Assembly: GCA_034770075.1 (NCBI GenBank)
Contig: CM068384.1
Span: forward strand, 94,452,720-94,516,719
Source of the DNA: Aralia elata
Taxonomy: Eukaryota > Streptophyta > Magnoliopsida > Apiales > Araliaceae
DNA length: 64,000 nt
Direction of reading: 5' to 3'
In this document: positions 24,223 to 36,105 of the stretch, in pieces
How positions within the stretch are numbered: position 1 is the stretch's first letter
Layout: each line of letters begins with the position of its first letter
Notes under the pieces: generated by a model
Database searches by the model: none
The model's input: only the letters and a program-made list of their open reading frames with translations
Told to the model about the DNA's origin: nothing
Position numbers and translations under genes: made by a program

Positions 24223-25956
24223 TGAAAGTAGTATGCACACAAGCCAATCATATTTGATATGTTGTTATATTGAATGTGATAAACCCATAGTTTTGAGCAA
24301 TGCTTTTAGAATCATGATGGTGATCATGCTAATGAGATCTAAATTCTAGATAGCTCACAAACTAAAATCGTTCCTAATCGATGGATTACTAAAAAGGGGA
24401 TTAGTGAATCCGGATAGAGTAGTACATACGTTGCTTACTCTTATGAAGAGGATGATTGATCTCATAATCATTTGTGTGGAGACACTAAACAAGTATGTAG
24501 GTGCTTATTAGAGAATAAGTTCACTGAACGTGGCTCGCTAAGGAATACCTAATGGAGTTTTACTCGCCTGTCAATAGGAATTCCTCTAGTGATAGTAGTA
24601 CAAGTGATCCTTGGACTTGAGATCATCATAGTATCTTGTGTATGATGAGTTATACTTTGACATGTCCCTTAAGACCTTTAGGGTATATCAAAGGGTATGA
24701 TTGGGTATAATAAGTTATACATGGAGATAGGTGAATGATCAACAAAGAATCTACCACTTCTAGTAAAAGGAGAGAATGTCCTATGTGATTCGATAAATGA
24801 CGACTCAGAAGTCTTTGGCCAAAGCAGAATGAAATTAGAAAGGAGTTTCTAATTTGCATTATCAGAGTTGTGCATTTGAGAATCGAAATACATATAATTA
24901 AATAAAATAAGACTTGACAGTAATTTCATGTCTTATATTTAATTGGGACATTGTATGGTAGAAGGATTGAATTGTACGGTAACTATTCACTAAAAGGTTC
25001 TTTTGTGATTAATGTTGAAATCTATATTATCTGAAAAGTCGTTGATCGCTAAGGGGGCTTACCCTTATTATAGAATAAATATTATTTATTTAAATAAATT
25101 AAATAGTTTAATTTATTTATGTAAATAAGATTAGAATTGTTCTAATTGATTTATTCACAACCGGTTTAATATGGAGAACCTAAAAGGTCACACCGCAAAA
25201 GAAAAATATTTGTTTAAGAAGTAAATGGCATAATTGTAATAATAAGTTAAGTGTATTTAATTTAATCTATGGAAATAGAATAAATTAAATAGCTTAATAT
25301 TTATTATTTAATATTTTGGAAATATTAAATATAAATTAATAAGAGGAGTCTTATTATTATTATTACCATTACTATTATTTAATTCCTAATAGGGATTGAG
25401 AATTAATTAATAGAAGTACTTTCTCATAAATTCCTAATTGGATTAGGAGTTTAATTAATTAAAGGAGTTTAATTAAAATAAAAACCATAATCCTAAATAG
25501 TTTAGGAGGGTTCCTTATATCTATAAATAAGAGGAGTCTTATCATGATTTAGGGTTAGACAGTTACACACTCTTCCATAAGAATTGGAGAGAGAGTGTTT
25601 GCAATTTCTATAGAGATAGAAACTAGGGTTTTGCCAACACCCATCTTCTTAAACAACTATTATTCCTTGGTGGATCACCTCTAGAGGCCAAACACTTGGG
25701 TGGCTAACATTGATCAAAGGAAGGAATTTAATCGGTGGAATTCACGGAGAACGCGAAGAATTTGGAGGTGAACTCGTACATGTGGAAGCATGGTTCTACA
25801 AGGGTATGATTCTCATACTTTATCTTTTAATTGATAATTGAGCACATAGATGATCATGGTGATGGTTTGTATGAAAAATTTTAAAATCCGTTTTATTGCG
25901 CTTCCGCACTATTTATGTAATTTGATTGCATGTTCGCGCTATATACAAACCTAACA
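24223..25956 (+). mobile_element. Ty1/copia 3' LTR
   Basis: The LTR starts TGAAAGTAGTATGC right after the PPT and ends AAACCTAACA at 25956, 1734 bases. It is complete and shares its end with the truncated 5' LTR at 18593-18878. Immediately to the right, integrase codons of a Tekay element resume (LYGRKCRTPLCWDE), so the copia element inserted in that integrase. Confidence 0.8.
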
Positions 25957-26670
25957 GCGTTGTACGGCAGAAAGTGCAGAACTCCATTATGTTGGGATGA
26001 AGTTGGCGAACGTCAATTGCTAGGACCAGAACTAGTACAACAGACTGCAGAAATCGTCAAAGTAATCAGGGCGAGATTGATAGCCGCTCAGGATAGACAA
26101 AAGAAATATATCGATCAGCACCGCAAGAATCGAGAGTTTGAATCTGGTAGTTACGTTTTCTTGAAAGTATCTCCCTGGAAGGGGAAGATTCGTTTTGGTA
26201 AAAAGGAAAAACTGAGCCCGAGGTTCATTGGACCCTTTGAAGTGTTACGAAGAGTTGGTGAGGTCGCGTATGAGGTAGCTTTACCTCCGGTGTTAGAACA
26301 CATTCACAATGTTTTTCATGTCTCGGTGTTACGACCATACAAACCCGCCTACAAGCATGTTATAGAATATGAACCCCTGCAAGTTGAAAAAGATTTATCT
26401 TACGAAGAAGAGCATGTTTAGATAGTTGACAGGAAAGAGCAAGTACTCAGAAATAAAATTATACCTTCTATTAAGATGATCTGGAGAAACCACAACGCAG
26501 AAGAAGCTATGTAGGAACTCGAAGATTAAATGATGAGAAATTATCCACAGCTATTTGCTTAGTCTATGTGTAGCGATTCTGAGGACAAAATCTTTATGGG
26601 GGGAGAATGTAACGGGACGAATTAATAGAGTCGTGATTCTGGGAACAGAATCCTTTTAAGGGGGAAAAGA
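25957..26670 (+). pseudogene. Fourth Tekay copy: integrase C-terminus, chromodomain, two PPTs
   Basis: The frame up to 26421 encodes CRTPLCWDEVGE, the GPY-type module (FLKVSPWKGKIRFGKKEKLSPRF) and VLRPYKPAYKHVI. After a stop comes the chromodomain-like part (KEQVLRNK, MIWRNHNAEEA) with further stops. Two PPT-like ends follow: ATGGGGGGAGAATGTAAC at 26593-26610 and AAGGGGGAAAAGA at 26658-26670, each preceded by a related GATTCTG-GACA-AATC block, so the segment is a local duplication. Upstream codons were displaced by the copia insertion and are not in the window. Confidence 0.75.
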
Positions 26671-27915
26671 TGTGACGAACAAGATTTTTGTAATTTAATT
26701 TAAATATTTATTGAAGTAAATAAATATTTTTCGATGATTTAATTATTGAATTAAATAATTAATTGATGAATTTATGGTAGATTAATTTAATTATATGTGT
26801 TACATTAGTTAAATTAATATGGAGAATTTTTATATTCAAAGTATGTATCTAATGAAACTTATTTGATTAAATGAATTATTTAATAAGCATAATGTTATCC
26901 TTTTAAGGGGAGAAAGATGTGATTGAATTAAATAAATATTTTTCGATGATTTAATTATTGAATTAAATAATTAATTGATGAATTTATGGTAGATTAATTT
27001 AATTATATGTGTTACATTAGTTAAATTAATGTGGAGAATTTTTATATTTAAAGTATGTATCTAATTGAACTTATTTGATTAAATGAATTATTTAATAAGC
27101 ATAATGTTATTCTAATTAATTTAATAATTAATTAGAGATTTAATGATTTGTCATAATCAATAAATGAGAATTTTAATTATGTGACTATGTGATTTAATGT
27201 GGAATTATTCTATTTTATTTAATTGATTTAAATTAGATTATTTAGTTAATTAAAAGGGTGACATTAAACTATATTATAAGCAATTTATTAAAATAAACTA
27301 GAAAGGAGGAATAAAAGTGCTAAACAAACAATGTCTTAGTGGAGGTTGGAGTCAGTTAACCCATTATGGGATTAACTGACAACCATGTTGTGTCAGTTCT
27401 TCATGATACGCATTATTTTTCTAAGTCTAAGTCAGAGCAATACAGTGAGAAAAAGAGAGAAATACTTGTGAAATCTTGAGATTGAAGAAGGAATTTGGAG
27501 AATCAAAGAGTTTCTTTCATCTTCTTACATAGTCTAAACCACTAATCAAAGGTAACTCACTAAATTCAAGTTTAAATTACGTTCTTGAGTTCCTCCAAGA
27601 AAATTTTGAGTTCTCTGTAATTTGAATTCTATAGCTAAATTTTAAAGAACTTGATGTTAGATGTTTGTAAGCATGCATAAATGTATTTTATATGATTTAT
27701 ATGTGATTTAGAGTAATCAAATTCATGAAATTATGTTTTTATTAGAGTTTTGAAATTTACAGAGAAACAGTGTTTGAATATATCTTATATGTATCAAAAT
27801 TTATGCTTAAATTGCATGTTAATCGGTAAATTGATGATTGATTATGTTTATGCATGTAAAAACGAAAAGAACGAAAGTTAAACGGATTAATTTGGTTAAG
27901 AAACGAGTTCACAAT
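26671..27915 (+). mobile_element. 3' LTR of the fourth Tekay copy, with internal duplication
   Basis: It starts TGTGACGAACAAG after a PPT. The PPT plus LTR start is duplicated: 26652-26674 recurs at 26899-26922, and the following ~200 bases repeat with an offset of about 212-247. The remainder matches the truncated LTR at 1439-2074. The right end is not sharply defined; ...GAGTTCACA near 27914 is the best candidate because coding sequence of another element begins by ~27930. Confidence 0.65.
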
Positions 27916-27929
27916 GATTGATTACGCTA

Positions 27930-28898
27930 CCAAGTCATCTCCGAAAACCAACTCTACTTTAAGGAATTTGAAAGAGTAGATGCCCAATTTCGAGCTGTGT
28001 TGGCCCTTGTGCAAAAGGCGGGATTTTATGAGGCTTTGAGTACAAACTCAAGGATTTTCACCAAAAGGGTTGAAGAGTTCTATCTTAATGGCTCCTGTGC
28101 AGATGGGGTCATTGTCACAAGGGTGAATGATGTAAAGCTCACCTATGAAGTGTCAGAGATGAACCATCTCCTTAGGTTCATCAATGAAGGAGTAACTACC
28201 TTCGAAGAGGTAGATGTGAAGGTTGGGCTAGAGCTCATGGGATACAGGAAGAACCCAGAGCTCAAGGGGATGAAGAAGAAGGAGTTCACCTAGAACTACG
28301 AGTTCCTTACTGACATCGTCAGAAAGTGCATCCTCTGCAAGGACTTAGCCCACAACTCAGTCAGTGAGCTCCAGCTGAAGATCATGACAGCCATAATGAT
28401 GGGGAAGCAAGTAAATTTTGTAGTTGTGATGATGACTGGATCTCTAAATGGTTCAGTGACGCTGAGAAGAAGAAGAAAGAGGGAAAACCCCTTCCCAAAA
28501 TGTACTATGGAAGGTTTATCAGCATCCTCCTGAAGAAAAGGCTGAAGAATCGCCTTGAGGACTGGGAGGGAGATGCTCTGAATGTCAACAAGAAGATGAC
28601 AAAGAAGCTATTCGACAACTGGAAGAGGAACCCAGTTGAGATCTTGAGGTCAAGGCAGTCTGAGGGTAGTGAAAGGACCCTCAATGAAGTCCAGAAGCCC
28701 GTAGCGGCTAAGACGAAAAGGAAGATTGTAGAAATAGAGGAAAAAGCCCCTCAGGGTTCTGCAGCCCCCCAAGTTCCTGAGGCTTTAGCTTCCACAGTAG
28801 AGAAGCCTCCTCAAAAGAAGAAGAAGGAAGAAGTAAGAAACGAAATTCCTAAGGACACTCAAGATGAATCAAATGTTCTTGAGACGAGGGATGATACT
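27930..28898 (+). pseudogene. Retroelement ORF, N-terminal part (PF20167-like)
   Basis: From ISENQLYFKEF onward the frame encodes a protein with the pattern of the 'putative plant transposon protein' family: KRVEEFYLNGS, VNDVKLTYEVSEMN, a stop after KKKEFT at ~28291, a frame change near 28440, then a Lys/Glu/Pro-rich tail (KPPQKKKKEEVRNEIP). The frame is cut at 28898 by the Athila LTR and resumes at 42257. Function is unknown; such ORFs are found next to plant retroelement pol genes. The downstream SIRE-like LTR at 47329 suggests it is the extra ORF of a copia-type unit. No methionine start is visible. Confidence 0.55.
28894..28898. repeat. Left target-site duplication of the Athila (ATACT)
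   Basis: ATACT directly before TGTTGGG is repeated at 42252-42256 directly after the right LTR. A 5-bp duplication is the normal product of Ty3/gypsy integrase. Confidence 0.95.
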
Positions 28899-30515
28899 TG
28901 TTGGGATATTTGTATGTATAACAAATACGACTCATACACGCAAGTGCACGTGCTCCACAAGTAATATAAAGTAAGTAAAGTATCGATCCCACGAGGAATT
29001 GAATTGCATTTATGACTACAAACACCGATTTTATAATTAATTCGGTCTCTTTAAACAATTGATTTTAGCGATGAGATTATCTAACGAATACTGATGAAAC
29101 AAATAGAACAAATTATGGTTGTAAAAATATAGATTTTATGGGCTTGGGATTATAATTTCACTTATTGCAAACTTAGATTTCCATGCTTCCTATTGTTACT
29201 AATTGATTATTGCAGAATGTTGGTCGAGAACACGAATGTAAAATATGGCCACCTCTCGATGCACCATATTCATATCACATTAAATCCACAATTGATAGAA
29301 TGAATGTGAACACCCTAGATGACTAATGCACTATATTTCTATGTGTATTACAATCAAGAGGGTTTAAGTACAAGTTCTCAATTGGCCACATATGGTGCTT
29401 CGGTATATCTCTATCCTAAGCACAAATCATATCTTCACGAGGAATGTAAAAATTATGAACATATGCTAGCATAATTAGATCTCAATTTATACTTCCTTTC
29501 TCAATTTCATATAAATTATCACAGTAATTGGTGATCAAGCAATTAAACATGAAGTATAGATTATGCTAGACACTCATTTCATAACCAACTAGCAATAATA
29601 AGGAAACATTTCAATTCTTAGCAATGCAAAAGATCCATTATAATCCCAAGAATTGAGTTTAGTTCATAATAACAATAATAGAATTCATCATGCACAATTG
29701 ATTTATCATCATAATTACAGAATAGGAAAATTAATCAAGAATAGAAAATATTCAAGCTCCCTGTTTCTGTTCTGCAACTTCTGATGGTTTTCCAAGTTAT
29801 GTAGATTGTTGATTTCTTGCTCCCAATCTCCAATTCAGCATCCATATGGCTCCATTCTTCAGTTCCCAAATGCAATTTGTGCTCAGCTGGTTGTTTCCAA
29901 GTTTGAAGCTAAAATGCAGTAAAAATTATTCTAATTTTCGTGTAGGAGTGAGCTCTTCAAATTGAATTCCAAATTGGTTAATAATACATGCTTAATTTGT
30001 CTTATTTTGACTTATTCTGATTCCCACTAATAAAGTTTAAACCCACTGAACCCTCAAAATTTAGCATTGCATGATTTCCTGATAATGTTGCTTCGCTGGA
30101 TGGAACGTGTTGCATGGCTGGCTGGCGACAGGCGTAGCTGCGCCGGCGCCATTTGTAAAAAGGGCGCAGCTGCGCCGGGGGCAGGAAATGAACATGAGGG
30201 GCGCAGCTGCGCCGGCCTCAAGGCCAAGTAGGGCGCAGCTGCGCCGGTTGCCAGTCTACTGTTGTGCTGCTGTAGCTTGATCTCTCGATTCTCGTGTCCT
30301 GTACAAGCAACAAATAATCAAATAGCTCCCAACCAACAAATGCAATAAACCCCGTGTCAAATTTATCAAAAACCGTGCAAAAGCCATATAATGAGAGTAG
30401 TAAATCAAAACCGAAAGAGAGGGAAAAATGCATGAAAACGTACTAAGTAGCTATTAGATAAGCAACGAATGAAACCAAATAGCATCCAATAAGTAGGTAT
30501 GAAACCTACTTATCA
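28899..30515 (-). mobile_element. Athila 3' LTR (left)
   Basis: TGTTGGGATATTTG to CCTACTTATCA on the + strand, 1617 bases. Compared with the right LTR it keeps a ~16-base stretch near 29350 that the other lacks. Four copies of the GCGCAGCTGCGC word lie at 30131-30144 (one mismatch), 30163-30176, 30200-30213 and 30232-30245. Confidence 0.9.
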
Positions 30516-30530
30516 AATACCCCCAAACTT
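30516..30530 (-). other. Athila polypurine tract
   Basis: AATACCCCCAAACTT on the + strand is AAGTTTGGGGGTATT on the element strand, directly before the LTR start TGATAAGTAGG. It primes plus-strand synthesis. Close copies occur at about 31590, 33203 and 34879. Confidence 0.8.
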
Positions 30531-31490
30531 AAATTGTTGATTGTCCTCAAGCAAATACAATGAAATAAATGCAAACATGAATGCAATGTAATGATATAAG
30601 AATGCACCATGACCCTCATCAATTAGTAATCAATCCAAAAGTTTTGCCTCAGAAGAATCTAGCGTCACATCAAAACTTGGTCCGTGTACCATTATAGTCA
30701 TGCAGCTCAAATTCTGTGGTGAATGATAAAGTGTGTGTGTGCAGTATTCATCAAACTTATAGCAATCCCAATCGATTCTCATAATATGTTTCTTAGGGGC
30801 AATTTATATACTCAAACTTTCATAATAACAAATGGGGTAAATATAGTTAAAACCACGCTATGTCCAAATTGAGGACCGACTTAGAGGTTATTCGGACTAT
30901 GACGCTTGGTTGTGCAATGCCTAGTTCCCCTAGGCTATTCGATGATACCCATGTAGCGAGCTTTCGGCCAACGACTCCCAAACCAGTTGGTCTTAGGGCG
31001 CTAGGTGTAGAGACATCCCCTAGGGTGTACTTACTCGAATATCAAAGGCCACAAAACTAGGCTAACCAAGCATTTATTCAATGTTTTTTTTTAATCAACG
31101 AATGCGTTTTACGCTCCATTTCGTTGCACAAATACTCTACTAAGTGTTCCCCCAAACTTGAACACGTGTGGTCTCAGCTAATACTACCCACAATTACCTC
31201 AATTATTAATAACACAACAAATTCCCCCCAGAACTCAATTATGCGAATCTTTAGGCTACTTAGTGAGAGAACTACTAAAAAAACGTGCAAACCGGTTCTA
31301 TCATAATCAACACAAGACAAGAGTTGCAATATATCACGGCATTCGACCCAAGTCTTAGCATTTAGCAATTTCCAAAAATTTTCATCACAGGCAAGCGAGG
31401 ATGTTTACTAATCAAGATATTAGGATCATGCAACTAAATTACATGATATGCATGAGAAATTCACCATTTTTTTTTCTTTTTTTCTTTTTT
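30531..31490 (-). other. Athila 3' untranslated region
   Basis: About 960 bases between the terminal PPT and the first extra-ORF copy. No domain is readable on either strand; the short frames here look fortuitous. It ends in a T-rich run at 31465-31492 that marks the boundary of the tandem duplication. Confidence 0.6.
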
Positions 31491-31650
31491 TTATTATTAT
31501 AAAATTAAAGCAAATAAGCAAACAAATAATTAAACTAACAATAAAACCAGATAATTAAAAGCATCACAAAAGAAACTAGGCAAGCCTAATACCCCCAAAC
31601 TTAAAATATACAATGTCCTCATTGGAGATAAAAGGGTAAAGAGTACTTCC

Positions 31651-32802
31651 CTAAGAAGCGTCCTCGGCGCCGCTAGGCGGCATGTCGGGCGGAGGATAAG
31701 GGATGTCGGAACCGAATGTGGGAAACTCAACGTGGACCCCCTGCTGACTGAATGCCTCCAATAATGCACCTACAAAGGAGACGCTGTAATCCCTGAAGCT
31801 CGTGTGCAATGCGTCCATGCGGCGCTGCAGGCGGCGCATCTCGCGCTCATGTCCACTGACTCCCCTCTGCTGTACTAGCGGGGCAGGCACGTCCTCCTCA
31901 CTGGCCTCCTCCTCCTCGTCAGCCATAATAAAACGCAACCCACTAGGTCGGGACTCTCCACCGCGCCATACATTGTACTTTCTGATCGTGGCACTATCAA
32001 TGTCCCGCATGGGCAACTGGAGGGTCTCCTCTCCCCATTCCACGTTCGCCGCTAGACATAGGTGTGTGATAATCGAGGCATATCGAATGGCACCGGAAGT
32101 GATAGCCCGCATGAAACGAAGCATGGACTGGTTAATGATATATCCCACGTCAATGCTCCCTCCATGCAGAATGCGGTGTAAGAGAACCGCGCGGTCCCGG
32201 GTCACATCCTGGTGATGGGTGGTCGGCAGTATACTCGCGCAGATGAAGGCGTACCATGCCTTGGCAAATCTGTTCAGCGCGGTCTGAGGGAAGTGGACCT
32301 TCAGAGTGGTGCCTGGCTGGGTCCTCCACTGAGTGCCCGGTTGGCACATCTCCTGTACCAAAGCGTCAAGGTCGGTCTCGAAGCGCTCATGTACCACCCA
32401 GTTGGTGGCCTCAGCAGTAGCAGATGGCAGGCGGAAAAGTTCATTAATTGTCTGCGTAGAGTAAGAGACCTGCTTGCCTCGCACGAAGGAAATCCCATTC
32501 TGCGTTTCCCGGGCGTTGGCATAGAATTCCCAAACAATGGCCATCGGGGCTGACTTTGGCGTCTCAATAAATAACAACCAGCCCAAACGCCGGATTTGGT
32601 CAAGAATACGCCCATCATGTGCCTTGGGCTTCAAGCCCCTCTCTGGTATGAAGGATTTGACGCTTAGAACTTCCCAATAGTAATGCTGAGCAGAGAGATT
32701 GACAAACTTGGTGGCATCCAGAGTGTTGATGCCACCACCAGTAGATTCGGAACCACTGCTGCTAGAAGAGGAAGGTTGGGGTGTGCGTGCACGCTTCGGC
32801 AT
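31651..32802 (-). CDS. Athila extra ORF, copy A (PF20167-like protein)
   Basis: An intact 383-residue frame in the place where Athila elements usually carry an env-like gene. A Ser-rich N-terminus (MPKRARTPQPSSSSSS) is followed by the family core: HYYWEVLSVKSFIPERGL, VWEFYANARETQNG, SFVRGKQVSYSTQTINELFRL, and a helical part ending LCLAANVEWGEE. Then come an acidic patch (DEEEEASEEDV), a short coiled coil (HEREMRRLQRRMDALH) and a Pro-rich tail. I see no signal peptide or membrane segment, so it is not a canonical envelope. Expression would need a subgenomic or spliced RNA. The biochemical role is unknown. A PPT-like tract follows the stop (~31590). Confidence 0.8.
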   Translation of the reverse strand: MPKRARTPQPSSSSSSGSESTGGGINTLDATKFVNLSAQHYYWEVLSVKSFIPERGLKPKAHDGRILDQIRRLGWLLFIETPKSAPMAIVWEFYANARETQNGISFVRGKQVSYSTQTINELFRLPSATAEATNWVVHERFETDLDALVQEMCQPGTQWRTQPGTTLKVHFPQTALNRFAKAWYAFICASILPTTHHQDVTRDRAVLLHRILHGGSIDVGYIINQSMLRFMRAITSGAIRYASIITHLCLAANVEWGEETLQLPMRDIDSATIRKYNVWRGGESRPSGLRFIMADEEEEASEEDVPAPLVQQRGVSGHEREMRRLQRRMDALHTSFRDYSVSFVGALLEAFSQQGVHVEFPTFGSDIPYPPPDMPPSGAEDAS

Positions 32803-33263
32803 GGTTGAATGTGATTAGGGTTTGGTGGAGGATTGTATGTAACTAGCGTTTAGTGAGAATGGCAAGGGATGAGAGGAGAGGGTGTGCTCTGCTGATAGAG
32901 AGTGTTTTAGTTTTAGGGTTTTATGATTGTGATGTGATATGACTGATGGGGACTGCCTTTATATAAAAAAAAAACAATTTCCGCGAGGGGCGCAGCTGCG
33001 CCATAGTTGAACTGGGAAAAAAAATAAGTAAAATAAAAAAAATAAAAAAAAATAAAAAAAAAAAAAAAAAAGGCCTTCCGACTCCCTGGATGAAATTTTT
33101 TTTTTATTATTATAAAATTAAAGCAAATAAGCAAACAAATAATTAAACTAACAATAAAAACAGATAATTAAAAGCATCACAAAAGAAACTAGGCAAGCCT
33201 AATACCCCCAAACTTAAAATATGCAATGTCATCATTGGAGATAAAAGGGTAAAGAGTACTTCC

Positions 33264-34414
33264 CTAAGAAGCGTCCTCGGCGCCGCTAGGCGGCGTGTCG
33301 GGCGGAGGATAAGGGATGCCGGAACCGAATGTGGGAAACTCAACGTGGACCCCCTGCTGACTGAATGCCTCCGATAATGCACCTGCAAAGGAGACGTTGT
33401 AATCCCTGAAGCTCGTGTGCAACGCGTCCATGCGGCGCTGCAGGCGGCGCATCTCGCGCTCATGTCCACTGACTCCCCTCTGTTGTACTGGCGGGGCAGG
33501 CACGTCCTCCTCACTGGCTTCCTCCTCCTCGTCAGCCATAATAAAACCCAACCCACTAGGTCGGGACTCTCCACCGTGCCATACATTGTCTTTCTGATCG
33601 TGGCACTATCAATGTCCCGCATGGGCAACTGGAGGGTCTCCTCGCCCCATTCCACGTTCGCCGCTAGACATAGGCGTGTGATAATCGAGGCATGTCGAAT
33701 GGCACCGGAAGTGATAGCCCGCATGAAACGAAGCATGGACTGGTTAATGATATATCCCACGTCAATGCTCCCTCCATGCAGAATGCGGTGTAAGAGAACT
33801 GCGCGGTCCCGGGTCACATCCTGGTGATGGGTGGTTGGCAGTATACTCGCGCAGATGAAGGCGTACCATGCCTTAGAAAATCTGTTCAGCGCGGTTTGAG
33901 GGAAGTGGACCTTCAGAGTGGTGCCTGGCTGGGTCCTCCACTGAGTGCCCGGTTGGCACATCTCTTGTACCAAAGCGTCAAGGTCGGTCTCGAAGCGCTC
34001 ATGTACCACCCAGTTGGTGGCCTCAGCAGTAGCAGATGGCAGGCGGAAAAGTTCATTAATTGTCTGCGCAGAGTAAGAGACCTGCTTTCCTCGCACGAAG
34101 GAAATCCCATTCTGCGTTTCCCAGGCGTTGGCATAGAATTCCCAAACAATGGTCATCGGGGCTGACTTTGGCGTCTCAATAAATAACAACCAGCCCAAAC
34201 GCCAGATTTGGTCAAGAATACGCCCATCCTGTGCCTTGGGCTTCAATCCCCTCTCTGGTATGAAGGATTTGACGCTTAGAACTTCCCAATTGTAATGCTG
34301 AGCAGAGAGATTGACAAACTTGGTGGCATCCAGAGTGTTGATGCCACCACAAGTAGATTCGGAACCACTACTGCTAGAAGAGGAAGGTTGGGGTGTGCGT
34401 GCACGCTTCGGCAT
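33264..34414 (-). pseudogene. Athila extra ORF, copy B, frameshifted
   Basis: Nearly identical to copy A from the same start (MPKRARTPQP) through LCLAANVEWGEE. A single-base deletion at about 33590 (copy A has TGTACTTTC where this has TGTCTTTC) shifts the frame, so the reading runs on to 33143 with an unrelated tail. The original C-terminus is still readable as the frame 33264-33551. Duplication preceded the frameshift; copy A may keep the function. Confidence 0.85.
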
Positions 34415-34601
34415 GGTTGAATGTGATTAGGGTTTGGTGGAGGATTATATGTAACTAGGGTTTAGTGAGAATGGCAAGGGATGAGAGGAGAGGGTGTGCT
34501 CTGCTGATAGAGAGAGTTTTAGTTTTAGGGTTTTATGATTGTGATGTGATATGACTGATGGGGACTGCCTTTATATAAAAAATAAATAAAATTCCGCGAG
34601 G

Positions 34602-34802
34602 GGCGCAGCCGCGCCATAGTTGAACTGGGAATGGGGCACAGCTGTGCAGATGCTCAGATTTGGCTCAGGTAGACCCCGGCGCAGCTGCGCTGCTGATGAA
34701 CTAATGGTGAGACGCAGCTGCGCTGATGTTCAGATGTTGCATGATGTTAGACCAATGCGCAGCTGCGCACCTGATTGGCTTGAGGTGCGGCGCAGCTGCG
34801 CC
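34602..34802. repeat. GCGCAGCTGCGC word array upstream of copy B
   Basis: Six copies (exact or with 1-3 changes) at 34602, 34635, 34679, 34712, 34757 and 34789, spaced roughly 33-45 bases apart, with otherwise different spacers. Confidence 0.85.
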
Positions 34803-34833
34803 GGCCTTCCGACTCCCTGGATGAAATTTTTTT

Positions 34834-35077
34834 TTTTTGAAAACACAGAACGATGCATACGCAATGCAATGGGACGATGCACCCCCAAACTTAAAGTGTG
34901 CTTAAGTCAAACGATTGAGGGCGCGATTGGACACCTGAAAAACAAACAAGCATGTTAAAATGAAATCATACAAACTAAATTAAAATCACACAAGAATAAA
35001 AATAATAATAGTAATTTTGGGTTGCCTCCCGAGGAGCGCTTTGGTTTAAAGTCGGTTAGCTCGACTATCATTGATGT
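34834..35077 (-). other. Spacer between pol and extra ORFs with a PPT-like tract
   Basis: After the pol stop (35078-35080) there are ~240 bases with CACCCCCAAACTTAAAG at 34878-34894, a copy of the terminal PPT on the element strand. No other feature seen. Confidence 0.6.
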
Positions 35078-36105
35078 TTAGTGCATGGCTAGGACAACTG
35101 AGGATTTTTGGCGATCGAATTCGCCTCCCCAATAGTGCTTCAACCTTTGGCCATTAACTTTGAATGGTTGCTCACTGTCCTTTCCAACAATTTCGATAGC
35201 TCCGTGTAGGAATACAGCTGTGATGGTAAAGGGACCCGACCATCGGGATTGAGCTTTCCCGGGAATAACTTGAGCCTAGAGTTGAATAGCAAGACCGCTT
35301 GGCCAGGTTCAAATTTTTTCTCGATGATTTTTCGGTCGTGCCATTTCTTTACCTTCTCCTTGTAGAGTTTAGAATTCTCATAGGCCTGCAATCGAAATTC
35401 ATCAAGTTCATTTAGCTGTAAAAGTCTCCTCTCTCCCGCTACAGATGGGTCAAAATTCAACTTTTTAATCGCCCAGTAAGCTTTGTGCTCTAATTCGACC
35501 GGGAGATGACATGCTTTGCCATAGACCATATGGTAAGGAGACATGCCGAGAGGTGTCTTGTATGCAGTTCTATAAGCACACAAGGCTTCATCTAGCTTTA
35601 GAGACCAATCTTTTCTGGAAGGATAAACAATCTTTTCCAGAATTCTTTTTACCTCTCGGTTGGATACTTCGGCTTGACCATTTGTCTGTGGATGGTAGGC
35701 TGTGGCAATTCTGTGTCTCACTCCATATTTGGCCAGGAGGACTGTGAACTGTTTGTTACAAAAATGGTTGCCCTCATCACTGATGATCGCCCGTGGAGTG
35801 CCAAACCTAGTGAAAATGTTCTTCTGTAGAAACCTCAAAACCACCTTAGCATCATTGGTTGGTAACGCCGAAGCTTCCACCCATTTGGACACATAATCAA
35901 CCGCTAGAAGGATATAGAGATTGTTGCAGGATGATGAAAATGGTCCCATGAATTCTATGCCCCATACGTCAAAGATCTCCACCTCCAAGATCACATTTAG
36001 TGGCATTTCATTGCGGTTGGAGATGTTGCCCACCCGTTGGCATCGATCACAATTCTTTATGAATTGGTGGGCATCTTTGAACAAGGTGGGCCAATAAAAC
36101 CCGGC
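35078..36105 (-). pseudogene. Athila integrase (C-terminal pol)
   Basis: The frame from 36084 shows the end of the zinc finger (NCDRCQRVG), then the catalytic core: Asp in VWGIEFMGPF/AVDYVSKW, Asp in AIISDEGNHF, Glu in TNGQAEVSNREVKRILE. The C-terminal part follows (YGKACHLPVELEHKAYWAIK, KKFEPGQAVLLFNSRL). A one-base loss near 35250 diverts the last ~55 codons; the original frame can be followed to a stop at 35078-35080. A TAG at 36106 separates it from the upstream part. Confidence 0.85.

Larger units (their letters stand above)
31491..34833 (-). repeat. Tandem duplication of the extra-ORF module (offset 1613 bp)
   Basis: Copy A (31491-33103) and copy B (33104-~34833) share ORF, 5' leader, downstream PPT-like tract and the GGCCTTCCGACTCCCTGGAT mark (33072 and 34802). 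Corresponding ORF ends lie 1613 bases apart. They differ mainly upstream of the ORF: copy B has six GCAGCTGC-type words, while copy A keeps one and has an A-rich run instead. Confidence 0.9.

Noticed and set aside
31802..34165. + strand ORFs opposite the Athila extra ORFs
   Set aside because: They are antisense shadows of the two PF20167-like frames with no domain of their own.
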